Part shown: in pieces, positions 32,218 through 40,225 of the stretch | How the letters are laid out: every line of letters starts with the position of its first letter | Position numbering within the stretch: position 1 is the stretch's first letter | DNA from: an uncultured Prevotellaceae bacterium | GTDB taxonomy: Bacteria; Bacteroidota; Bacteroidia; Bacteroidales; Bacteroidaceae | Assembly (NCBI GenBank): GCA_900316505.1 | Contig: ONDH01000006.1 | Span: forward strand, 62,001 to 126,000 | Length of the DNA stretch: 64,000 nucleotides | Direction: 5' to 3' | Made by a program: the position numbers and the translations under genes | Notes under the pieces: generated by a model | Database searches by the model: none | Told to the model about the DNA's origin: nothing | The model's input: the letters and a program-made list of their open reading frames with translations, nothing else

Positions 32218-34356
32218 ATGGACGAGATATTGGAAAATATGCCAGATCCATACAACACAATAGAGCAGGAGATAGAAGAAGAGTGTAAAAGAATGAGGAC
32301 ATTTACAATAAGAAAGATAGTTGTACATGACACCTGTGACGAGAAAATCCTGAAGATAATCAAACCAGGCGAGTATGTGTTTACTGATTCGAGATATGAC
32401 CATTTCTTTCTCGAAGGTGTAACGGTGTGCTCTGTGGTAGGAAAAAATGGTTGCGGAAAGTCGTCGCTGATAGAGATTCTGTTCAGGATGGTTAATAACC
32501 TCGGAGCAATGATGCTGAAGGAACTTGATAGGCCTGCGGCAGAGATGCTTTACTTTATAGGAGGGATAGTAGCAGATTTGCACTTTAGCATCGGAGATAA
32601 GCAGGGAATGCTCTGTTGTACACGAAATACAGTTGCATTGGAACATGACGGGCATTCGTTTGAATGGAACAAACAGGATGGGAAGTGTGTATATAGGATA
32701 AACGGCGAAGAACAGCAGAAGGATGAATTTGAGGTGGCAAAGAATGTGGCTGCCCATTTCTTCTACTTGATTTCGACGAACTATAGCATGCAGGCGTATA
32801 TAGATGCCGACTACAGATATGAAACGATATACTCATGGCAGCCCAAGAAAGATGAATATGGCGAGATGCTTGCGGACTATGAATGGCATAGGGAAGAAAC
32901 GGGTAGCTGGATAAATAGCGTGTTTCATAAGAACGACGGGTATATGTGCCCTATTGTGCTTAACCCTTATCGTAACAGCGGCCAGATAGATATGGCTAAG
33001 GAGGCACATCTAACCACGAACAGACTATGTGCACTGTTGCTGCAATCAAAAAATGAGTACCAGATAGTTGAAGGATACAGGCTGGTACATATTATATACA
33101 GATTCAACCAAAGGTATCTTTTGGAAAAGTTTGACCGCCAGGTGTTGAGGGACATACCAGTGGAAAGTGTCAGCGGAAAGTTTCTATATGCCTATGTGCA
33201 AGATAACAGTTATGCCAAGGCGATACTTGACGGATACGGAATAGATGCCAGCCGGAAGATGAACTATATAGAGCTGACACTGAGGCTTTATCTGGTTTAT
33301 AAGACATTCAGCATCGCAAATAAGTACCCTCAATACAGTTATTTTAAGCCACTTGGAAGCGTGAATAATGCTTTTAAAAATAATTCCAACAAACAGGAGT
33401 TACAATTGGTGAAGGAACTGGCTGAAATGATAAATGAAAGGAATACCCATATAGAGCTGAAAGTACACCAAACGATAGACTTGATACGACGTTTGGATAA
33501 CTTTGAGGATAAGAAAGTGTTTGAGCGCGTATTGGCCTACGAAGAGATATGTGGAATGCTGGGCGTTGATACAAATTGTGAGAGTGTGATGGACAGATAT
33601 AATACACTGCCACCACCACTTTTCCAACCGACCATTTATCTGATAAAGGACGAAGTGTATAAGGGTATCATGGAAAGTAACCTAGAAGAGACCGAGAAGA
33701 AAGCCCTTTTAGCCAAAAACACAATAACGCTGTCGGAACTCAGTTCTGGAGAACGACAGTTTATATATACAACCAGCACATTGCTTTACCACTCGTTTAA
33801 TATTCTGTCGATACCACAGGCAGAGCGGGTGGCATACAGGAATCTGTGCATGGTGCTGGAAGAGGTGGAGATATGCTTCCATCCCGAGTACCAGCGGACA
33901 TTCATTAATAGCCTGTTGAAACTGATGGAAAGGACGAAGCTAAACAAAGGTTTTAGAATCTTTGTGATAGTAGTGACACATTCGCCCTTTGTGCTGAGTG
34001 ATATGCCCAAAGGGAATATACTGTATCTGGATAATGGTAAAAATGTGACCAGTGAGAAACATCTGAATACATTTGGGGCCAACGTGAATGAGCTGCTATG
34101 TCAGAGTTTCTTCCTATCAGGAGGTTTTATGGGTGAGTTCGCCAAACAGAGGATAGAATCGCTGGTGAACTACCTGAAGAGCGATAAACCAAATGAAGAA
34201 TGGAACGCAGAGAATGCCAAAGAGTTGATTGAACTTGTGGGCGATGAGGTTATACAGTACCAGTTGCGGCAATTATATGCTGCGAAATTTGGAGGTTCGG
34301 AGAGTTACAGAAACTGGATTGCCAGCGAGGCCAGAAGATTAGGGATGGGCGTATGA
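32218..34356 (+). CDS. AAA/ABC-type ATPase of Septu (PtuA)-like defence pair
   Basis: This 712-residue ATPase has Walker A GKNGCGKSS (75-83), a long helical insert, the ABC-type signature LSSGERQ (508-514), Walker B MVLEEVEICFHPE (546-558) and the H-loop VVTHSPFVLSD (585-595). This order is typical of SMC/OLD-like ATPases in defence systems. The HNH nuclease gene follows with a 4-bp overlap (ATGA), as in the PtuA/PtuB pair of Septu and in ATPase-HNH effectors of some retrons. No reverse transcriptase is present, so Septu-like is preferred. It probably senses invaders and licenses the HNH nuclease. Confidence 0.82.
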   Translation: MDEILENMPDPYNTIEQEIEEECKRMRTFTIRKIVVHDTCDEKILKIIKPGEYVFTDSRYDHFFLEGVTVCSVVGKNGCGKSSLIEILFRMVNNLGAMMLKELDRPAAEMLYFIGGIVADLHFSIGDKQGMLCCTRNTVALEHDGHSFEWNKQDGKCVYRINGEEQQKDEFEVAKNVAAHFFYLISTNYSMQAYIDADYRYETIYSWQPKKDEYGEMLADYEWHREETGSWINSVFHKNDGYMCPIVLNPYRNSGQIDMAKEAHLTTNRLCALLLQSKNEYQIVEGYRLVHIIYRFNQRYLLEKFDRQVLRDIPVESVSGKFLYAYVQDNSYAKAILDGYGIDASRKMNYIELTLRLYLVYKTFSIANKYPQYSYFKPLGSVNNAFKNNSNKQELQLVKELAEMINERNTHIELKVHQTIDLIRRLDNFEDKKVFERVLAYEEICGMLGVDTNCESVMDRYNTLPPPLFQPTIYLIKDEVYKGIMESNLEETEKKALLAKNTITLSELSSGERQFIYTTSTLLYHSFNILSIPQAERVAYRNLCMVLEEVEICFHPEYQRTFINSLLKLMERTKLNKGFRIFVIVVTHSPFVLSDMPKGNILYLDNGKNVTSEKHLNTFGANVNELLCQSFFLSGGFMGEFAKQRIESLVNYLKSDKPNEEWNAENAKELIELVGDEVIQYQLRQLYAAKFGGSESYRNWIASEARRLGMGV

Positions 34357-35483
34357 GAAGGATTCTGATAACACCACGGATTGAGGACATAGCCAAGAGA
34401 TATGCGAAGAAGATGGAGGACTGCAACACATTTTCTGGCATGGGCCCAAAAGAAAGGTTGCTGATACTGAGCAATGACCTGAAAAAAGCCAGTGCCTCAA
34501 TTAGAATAAAGAAGCAAAAGAAAAAGAATGATAGAAAGACTCCATTTTCGCGAAAGAAAGGTAATGAGATGACAATTTTGTCGGACTATGTGAAAGCCAT
34601 TTATGATAATTATGACGGATTGAATGCATTGCTGCCATCAGAATACCCCCAAAAGATTGCCCGACATGTGGAGCCAAAACTTACAGGGTATAACATCGTC
34701 GATATTTGGGTAAAACTGCCTAAAAAGAAACTCCAGAAGTTCGCAGACCTTATAGTGGAAGCGATGCAATATAAAAAGGTACAGAAGGATATCATGCCTG
34801 AGTATATCAGGGAGGTGGGGATAAAGACGTGTGTTTATTGCAATGCGCAGTTTGCCACAACGGCATCGCTGCAGGAAATCAAATATGCAAAGAAAGGTAT
34901 GTACACTGTAAGGACAAAAGATGCAGCCTGTTATGAGTTAGATCATAACCAACCCAAGTCGAAATATCCTTATTTGTGTACCAACTTCTATAATCTGCAA
35001 CCCAGTTGTGGTTCTTGTAACAGACGGAAGAATGACGGGGAACTGGACTTCTCGCTGTATTACGAAATCGGAGACACGAGGAATAAGCCTGTACACTTTG
35101 TTATGAACCCAGCTGATGTAATCCGTTTCAGGACTACTAATAATGGAAAGGGAATAAAACCCTATCTATGTAATGAAGGAACGGATATACCTCCAGTTGT
35201 GTCGGACAAAACGACTATGGCAGGGAAGTTTGTTAATATGTTTGGCATACAGGGCGTGTACGAAGAGCATGAGGACATCGTAGAGGAAATATTGTGGAAG
35301 CACAAGATTTACTCCAAGGGTTTTATGACGGCGATGGAAAATCAGATCAAGACGCTTGGTATTGCCGGGTTTGACATGAAACGCTTTATTCTGGGTGGGT
35401 ATTACGATAAAGAGGATGACTTCTTGAAGCGGCCACTTAGCATTATGAAGAATGATTTGTGGGAACAGTTGGAACGAGGATGA
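34353..35483 (+). CDS. HNH endonuclease, PtuB-like partner of the ATPase
   Basis: The first 150 residues of this 376-residue protein are helical and basic. The HNH fold follows: C160-VY-C163, then ELDH (195-198), the conserved NFYNLQPSC (211-219) and C219-GS-C222. Four cysteines form the zinc knuckle and the D-H pair lies in the first catalytic position. It overlaps the ATPase by 4 bp (ATGA at 34353) and its stop overlaps the kinase start by 4 bp (ATGA at 35480), so all three are translationally coupled. A DNA or tRNA nuclease in the manner of Septu is inferred. It is longer than many PtuB proteins. Confidence 0.82.
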   Translation: MRRILITPRIEDIAKRYAKKMEDCNTFSGMGPKERLLILSNDLKKASASIRIKKQKKKNDRKTPFSRKKGNEMTILSDYVKAIYDNYDGLNALLPSEYPQKIARHVEPKLTGYNIVDIWVKLPKKKLQKFADLIVEAMQYKKVQKDIMPEYIREVGIKTCVYCNAQFATTASLQEIKYAKKGMYTVRTKDAACYELDHNQPKSKYPYLCTNFYNLQPSCGSCNRRKNDGELDFSLYYEIGDTRNKPVHFVMNPADVIRFRTTNNGKGIKPYLCNEGTDIPPVVSDKTTMAGKFVNMFGIQGVYEEHEDIVEEILWKHKIYSKGFMTAMENQIKTLGIAGFDMKRFILGGYYDKEDDFLKRPLSIMKNDLWEQLERG

Positions 35484-36955
35484 TTATGGCAAAGAGAAAG
35501 ATAGGTAGCTGGGAGCTGAAGAGAAAGATTGGCAGCGGTGGTAATGGTGAAGTATGGGAATGCATAGACCAAGCGGGAGCTTCTTTTGCCATGAAAATCC
35601 TTACAAGGACAACAGGGGAAGCTTATCAACGGTTTCTTGATGAGGTAAAAGTTATGCTTTCACATCAGGGTAACGATGGTATGTTGCCTGTAATTGACTA
35701 CAACCTTCCTGAATTAAATGGTTCTGAACTGACTGAGGGGGAGCTTTACTATGTAATGCCTTTGGCCATACCAGCAAAAGAACGCTTGTTCGGATGTATC
35801 TTTGAGGAGAAGCAAAATGCCATCAGAGATATACTAAAGATGCTATGCCAACTACATCATCAAGGTATCGCTCACAGGGATATCAAGATTGAAAACATTT
35901 TGATGTATCAAGAGCATTATGTGCTATCTGATTTCGGACTTGTGTTTTATCAAGATAAACCACGTGTGACAAAAACGGACGAACGATTAGGAGCCAGAAG
36001 AACATTGGCGCCGGAAATGGAACGTCCTGGCTCAAAGAATGCCGATCCGTTTAAGGCAGATGTCTATTCTATAGCGAAAACTATTTGGGTAATACTGACA
36101 GAATCACCTGATAGTTTCGAAGGTCAATACAGTAGGAATCAAGTAACCAGACTTGAAGACAATGTGAAGTGTCCGAGAGGCACATATTTTACGCCATTAG
36201 GAGATTTGCTTGCAGAATGTACCGATGTGTTACCTGCACTAAGACCAGATATGGATCAAGTGCTTGCAAGGTTTGAGGAATGGGAGAAGATGCAGGATGA
36301 TTTTGCAAAGAGTAATCGTAGTCAGTGGGTGGAGGTCATTAAGGCATTGTTTCCTTATTCTGTTCCTGCACATGCAGAATGGACGGATATTAAAGAAATC
36401 AAAAATGTATTGAACTTAATTAGCCATTATGACAGTCTTAATCATCTGTTTTTTCCATCGGGTGGTGGACTAGATCTTGAAGCCGTTTATGATTCTTATG
36501 AGGAGCATTGTCTGGAAATGGATTTTGGCGGACTTAGACAGATAGTGAACCCAAGGATTCTTACATTTGAGTCTATAGGGAAAGATTTGTTGTGGAACTA
36601 TTTTCGATTGGAGTGTAATCCAATGAAACCAGTTTTAAAGTCAACACCAGAGAATGAATATGATGAAGGCGTGTCTGAGATATCACCCCTTGAATATGTT
36701 GATTATGGCGTAATGGAAGATGGCGACTTGGCAAAACAAAACGGCTATAATGTTACAGATTATTCCCGACAGGTCACAAGACAATTAAAAGGATGCTTTG
36801 TGATATTCAGCAAAAATTCTTTTTATAATAGGACAACAGGAACTTATGATGGTAGGCATGAGAAAATGAGTGGTAATGATTTTAGAACTTATATAGAGAA
36901 AGTATACGAGAAATATAAGAAGGCACCAGATAATGTATATATTAGTGATTTCTAG
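35480..36955 (+). CDS. Eukaryotic-like serine/threonine protein kinase
   Basis: I place the start at ATG 35480 (MIMAKRKIGSWELKRKIG) because it overlaps the HNH stop as ATGA; a GTG at 35459 extends the frame but is less likely. Hanks motifs: glycine loop GSGGNGEVW (about 18-26), lysine 39 in FAMKIL, HRDIKIEN (132-139), DFG (151-153), APEM (169-172 region) and DVYSIAKTIW. A C-terminal region of about 200 residues (EEHCLEMDFGGLRQIV...) is unrecognised. Such kinases act as phage sensors or regulators in several defence systems. Coupling to ATPase and HNH genes suggests it signals within this island. Confidence 0.85.
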   Translation: MIMAKRKIGSWELKRKIGSGGNGEVWECIDQAGASFAMKILTRTTGEAYQRFLDEVKVMLSHQGNDGMLPVIDYNLPELNGSELTEGELYYVMPLAIPAKERLFGCIFEEKQNAIRDILKMLCQLHHQGIAHRDIKIENILMYQEHYVLSDFGLVFYQDKPRVTKTDERLGARRTLAPEMERPGSKNADPFKADVYSIAKTIWVILTESPDSFEGQYSRNQVTRLEDNVKCPRGTYFTPLGDLLAECTDVLPALRPDMDQVLARFEEWEKMQDDFAKSNRSQWVEVIKALFPYSVPAHAEWTDIKEIKNVLNLISHYDSLNHLFFPSGGGLDLEAVYDSYEEHCLEMDFGGLRQIVNPRILTFESIGKDLLWNYFRLECNPMKPVLKSTPENEYDEGVSEISPLEYVDYGVMEDGDLAKQNGYNVTDYSRQVTRQLKGCFVIFSKNSFYNRTTGTYDGRHEKMSGNDFRTYIEKVYEKYKKAPDNVYISDF

Positions 36956-37004
36956 AAGTTTGATAATAAGTTGTATCGTGGGTTGAGATTAGCGATATAA
37001 AGGC

Positions 37005-38444
37005 ATGGATACCATTTTTGAGCAGGACAAACACATGATGACCTTCATTGAGGGAATTGAGAAGGGTGAAACTGACTTTCTCCTTGGTGTCGATGTACCT
37101 ACTCGGGTGTATAAAGCTAAGTTTGAAAAGAATGATGAAGATAATTTTGTGTTAAAGTTCTCGGTGCCTGAAGGTAGTGATTTCAATGCGGAGTATTTCT
37201 TCTCAAAGCCGGCGGTACTATTTGCTCCAAACAAGATTCAAATTCTGTTGTTGAACACAGATGCACTGAGGTTTACACAAACCATTAACGAGAAAGGGCC
37301 GCAAGAGGTTAAGGTAACCTATAAAAGTTTCGGGACTGAGGCAGACCCATCGAAATGGAAGAACTCGAAGCACTGTGCATATATCAGATATAGTAAGGAG
37401 GCTTTCAGATACACGGATATGAGCCTGAGATATGATTTTACCACAGATAAGAATCAGCAAAGTAGTTGGAGAAATGCTTTTGTCTTAAGACTTGCAGGAG
37501 ATAATATAATGATCGTAAGTTTTGAGGAAAGAATGGCGGGCGATGATGCATATTGCGTTTTTCGAGCACAGAAGAAGATGGACATAGCTCTATTTGAAAA
37601 AGCTGTGGAGGCTGTGAGAATAGTTTATGGACTGTTTGCTGGATACTGTTTTGCAGATAGAGGCTACTTTATTTCTGATTATACCGGAGAGAAACCCAAG
37701 GACAGGGTACCACTCATAGTAAGGTATCACAATAGGGATAAGGCTAAGAAACACAAATACCCATTGCTGGATAAAACTCACTATGTGGATGATGACCATA
37801 TGCAGTTGGAAATGACAACGGAACAAATGAATGCATTGGTACATTTGTTTGTCAAGAACGAGGAGTTTGCAAGAGCAGCAAAACTTCTGATAGATGCTTC
37901 TGCAATTGATGGTACTTCGAGAGGAGTGCTGGCTGTCGTGGCTTTGGAAACGATTGCCAACCAACTTATGCAGAAAGGTCCTCAGGCAAAGTTGATAACT
38001 GATAAGACGATTGCATCACAGTTGAATTATGAGTTGAATAAAGGGCTGAAAAAGATTAAAGAAAAAGTCGTTGCTGATGATTATAAGAAATTGGAATCGA
38101 AAGTTAATTCTGTGAATAACCTGCCTAATGCAGTGAAACTTGAATCTGTATTTGAGAAGTTATTAATAGAACTTGATGAAGAAGAGCAGTATTGCATTTC
38201 ATGCAGGAATCAATTTTTGCATGGTTGGTTACCAAAGAATATGAAGTTTAATTTCCTTACGGAACATGAATTAGTGTTTATGGTGTCTCAACGATTAATT
38301 ATGCTGTCAGCAATGCTACTTTTGAAGAAAACTGGTTATAGCGGTATGGTAAATGACTGGGGGTATACCGAAGTCGTAAAACTACGTGCTATCAGTGAGG
38401 GAAGACCTTTGAGACATGTTGGGAATGCACATAGGAAAGTGTAA
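37005..38444 (+). CDS. ApeA-like HEPN domain protein (locus B)
   Basis: This 479-residue soluble protein has a beta-rich N-terminal half (about 1-215) and a helical C-terminal half containing the HEPN motif R401-N-Q-F-L-H406 (SCRNQFLHGWLP), preceded by VVALETIANQLM and followed by a long helix (MVSQRLIMLSAMLLLKKTGYSG). It is homologous to the protein at 8852 over the C-terminal half (shared PNA-KLE-x-x-F-x-K and the RN-x4-HG region). HEPN RNases of this type kill or arrest infected cells by cutting RNA. Located 49 bp after the kinase gene and overlapped at its 3' end by the next gene. Confidence 0.72.
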   Translation: MDTIFEQDKHMMTFIEGIEKGETDFLLGVDVPTRVYKAKFEKNDEDNFVLKFSVPEGSDFNAEYFFSKPAVLFAPNKIQILLLNTDALRFTQTINEKGPQEVKVTYKSFGTEADPSKWKNSKHCAYIRYSKEAFRYTDMSLRYDFTTDKNQQSSWRNAFVLRLAGDNIMIVSFEERMAGDDAYCVFRAQKKMDIALFEKAVEAVRIVYGLFAGYCFADRGYFISDYTGEKPKDRVPLIVRYHNRDKAKKHKYPLLDKTHYVDDDHMQLEMTTEQMNALVHLFVKNEEFARAAKLLIDASAIDGTSRGVLAVVALETIANQLMQKGPQAKLITDKTIASQLNYELNKGLKKIKEKVVADDYKKLESKVNSVNNLPNAVKLESVFEKLLIELDEEEQYCISCRNQFLHGWLPKNMKFNFLTEHELVFMVSQRLIMLSAMLLLKKTGYSGMVNDWGYTEVVKLRAISEGRPLRHVGNAHRKV

Positions 38445-39258
38445 TGATAAAGAAATGCTTCAATCAAGAATACAAAAACAAATACCTGAGAGATTGTCTC
38501 ATTATACTAATTTAGAAGCTTTGAAAAGTATCCTTTCTGACCAAGATGGAAAGGGTATTTGCTTTAGGGCTTTTTCTAATAGGTGTAAGAATGATGATCA
38601 AGAGATCAGAATGGGTGAGTATATGCTCAAACGGGTAAGAGAAGTACTGCCAACGAGTGCTTCTTTGCTAAACCAATTTGGTGGCTATGAGGATTCTGGA
38701 TCCATATCGTTTATGGAAGGTGAGGTTAATCAGCATATGCTTAAAGAATATGGTTGCTATCGTTTAGAGTTCGATCTTAGGGGTATTGGAGTTGGTTTGC
38801 TTGCAAGAGGGCTCATAGATTGTGAATATGTTCCTGAAAGTGAGTTGGAGGAGTTTGCAGATGAATATTGTGAGATGATTAGCCACAAGTTTAACTCTAT
38901 TCCGACTTCGCAAGAAAAATATGGAAAGTACTCTCCACTCGTTTTTGCTCATTTGGGAGACTTTTTTATGATGGAAAATGACATCATGACAAAGGTGTTT
39001 GGTTTGAAAGAACAGCAATGGAGTGAAGAGAGGGAGTGGAGAAGAGTTTTGCCGCTTAATGATAAGGCTAAAATTCTCTATTGTAATAAGAAACCATATA
39101 TTGAGTATTATCTAGATAAAAAGTATTTGACAGGTATTACGGTTGTTTGTTCGCCAGATACTAAAGGTGGGGCTCAGAAGGACGCTGACGATATTTCGAA
39201 CTATATATCAGAGAGAAACTATAAAGCAACAGTCCGAGTTGAGGTTTTTGGTAAATGA
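38416..39258 (+). CDS. DUF2971 family protein
   Basis: The N-terminal part LSHYTNLEALKSILSDQDG and CFRAFSNRCKNDDQEIRMG matches DUF2971, whose first strand reads L-x-H-Y-T or similar and is followed by an N-D-x-x-E segment. The end of the protein (EREWRRVLPL; GITVVCSPDT) fits too. ATG 38416 overlaps the HEPN gene by 29 bp; ATG 38455 (MLQSRIQKQIPERLSHYT) would avoid overlap and is equally possible. DUF2971 proteins are common in phage-defence neighbourhoods, but their activity is unknown. Confidence 0.72.
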   Translation: MLGMHIGKCNDKEMLQSRIQKQIPERLSHYTNLEALKSILSDQDGKGICFRAFSNRCKNDDQEIRMGEYMLKRVREVLPTSASLLNQFGGYEDSGSISFMEGEVNQHMLKEYGCYRLEFDLRGIGVGLLARGLIDCEYVPESELEEFADEYCEMISHKFNSIPTSQEKYGKYSPLVFAHLGDFFMMENDIMTKVFGLKEQQWSEEREWRRVLPLNDKAKILYCNKKPYIEYYLDKKYLTGITVVCSPDTKGGAQKDADDISNYISERNYKATVRVEVFGK

Positions 39259-39270
39259 TAATGTGTGACG

Positions 39271-39504
39271 ATGACACAAGAAGAACGTTGGCTAAAACGA
39301 TATGAAGAGGTGGTTGGCTTTATTGAAACCAATAAACGTAATCCATCAAAGCATGATGAAGAGGAGAGAGGAAATTTCCTCAATTGGCTGAAGGCTAACC
39401 GTAAAGCTTTGAATGCTGGTAAGATGAAGCCAGAGAGAGTGGAGAAGTTTAAAAAACTTCTGGAAATGACGGAACAATATAGGAGGAAGAACCAGTATGA
39501 ATAG
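39271..39504 (+). CDS. Small helicase-associated (HA) domain protein, copy 2
   Basis: ATG 39271 (MTQEERWLKRYEEVVGFIE) gives 77 residues; a GTG at 39265 is an alternative. One helicase-associated-type domain with clear similarity to the product of 31944: IETNKRNPSKHDEEERGNFL, KPERVEKFKKLLEM. Both retain the W-x(n)-NW core. The duplicate closes the island, 12 bp after the DUF2971 gene. Single HA domains may bind nucleic acid; the function here is unknown. Confidence 0.7.
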   Translation: MTQEERWLKRYEEVVGFIETNKRNPSKHDEEERGNFLNWLKANRKALNAGKMKPERVEKFKKLLEMTEQYRRKNQYE

Positions 39505-39739
39505 TGGTCGCGATAATATCGCAACGTACAGAACAAGATAGAAACTCGATGGGGTCACATCGAGCACACGAGAACAAATAATAAGAATGAGGCAGCTCGA
39601 CACTACATGTCATAGCGGGATGGCTGGGTATCTGATGGACTTCGGATTTGGCGGGTTCATTGGGTACGGGAAAGGTGTGTCCGTAGGATTGGTGATGGAA
39701 GAGCTGAATATAAGAATGAGGTTTTATTAGTTCTATTGA
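39505..39739. other. Non-coding stretch at the edge of the defence island
   Basis: There is a short palindrome (GCGATAATATCGC near 39511-39523) similar to one before 27591, and a hairpin (CTCGAT...ATCGAG, about 39546-39566). A 47-codon open frame at 39587-39730 (MRQLDTTCHSGMAGYLMDFG) shares only a short MDFG phrase with the small protein at 29155, which is too little to call a gene. Confidence 0.4.
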
Positions 39740-39858
39740 CCCTGCGGAGAGGTGCAGGGCTTGGTGACTATCTCAACGGGTGAACCGTTGAGCACTGTTA
39801 GTATATGAGCATCCCCCGATTCAGCTTTTCGTGAGCTGGGTCGGGGGATGTCTGTTTT
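39740..39858 (+). ncRNA. Three consecutive hairpins with terminal T-tract: possible structured RNA and terminator
   Basis: Hairpin 1 is 39740-39759 (CCCTGC/GCAGGG, 8-nt loop). Hairpin 2 is 39772-39792 (CTCAACGG/CCGTTGAG, 5-nt loop). Hairpin 3 is 39811-39849 (ATCCCCCGA paired with TCGGGGGAT, stem continued by CAGCT/AGCTG), followed by GTCTGTTTTT. The last is a convincing terminator of the island transcript. The first two may belong to a small RNA or to leader structure. Confidence 0.55.
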
Positions 39859-39917
39859 TGGTTACTGGCGGCGGTAGTTGCTAACGACTTTGTAGATCTC
39901 TACGATGATGTCCCAAG

Positions 39918-40097
39918 GCTGAGTTAGTTGCTGTTTACGGACGTAGGCGTATCGGCAAAACATTTCTCATTGATAAGATGTTTGATGCAAAATATGATTT
40001 CTATACTACTGGCATCTACGAAGGTACTCGTAAGGAACAACTAATGAACTTTGCTACCCAGCTTGGTATCCCGACAAAGGAATCTGTGGTAGCGTAA
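39918..40097 (+). pseudogene. Fragment of an AAA ATPase (ATPase_2/DUF234-like)
   Basis: In the + frame the sequence reads AELVAVYGRRRIGKTFLID then YDFYTTGIYEGTRKEQL and ends TKESVVA-stop at 40095-40097. The YGRRRIGKT is the Walker A of the fused ATPase/DUF234-type family common in Bacteroidales. There is no start codon (TGA at 39906-39908 closes the frame upstream) and the remaining 300 or so residues are missing. It is a decayed gene fragment. Confidence 0.8.
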
Positions 40098-40168
40098 ACT
40101 GTCTGGGCAGGCAAAAACAAGTGATAATAACGTAATTTTGTCAGACTCATGTTAAAATCGCAAAAAGA

Positions 40169-40203
40169 TTTTGTAAAACATCGAATAAGTTTTTGTACTT
40201 TTG
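40169..40203 (+). promoter_or_regulatory. Promoter of the purine permease gene
   Basis: The -33 box TTTTG (40169-40173) and -7 box TACTTTTG (40196-40203) are separated by 22 bp, matching the Bacteroidetes consensus. Its overlap with an upstream in-frame start supports ATG 40226 as the true start. Confidence 0.75.
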
Positions 40204-40225
40204 CAAGTTGAAAGATAAGAAACTA

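Noticed and set aside
32218..35483. Retron with ATPase/HNH effectors
   Set aside because: No reverse transcriptase gene anywhere in the window, so a Septu-like pair is the simpler reading.
39587..39730. 47-codon small gene after the island
   Set aside because: No recognisable family and only a four-residue phrase in common with the small protein at 29155.
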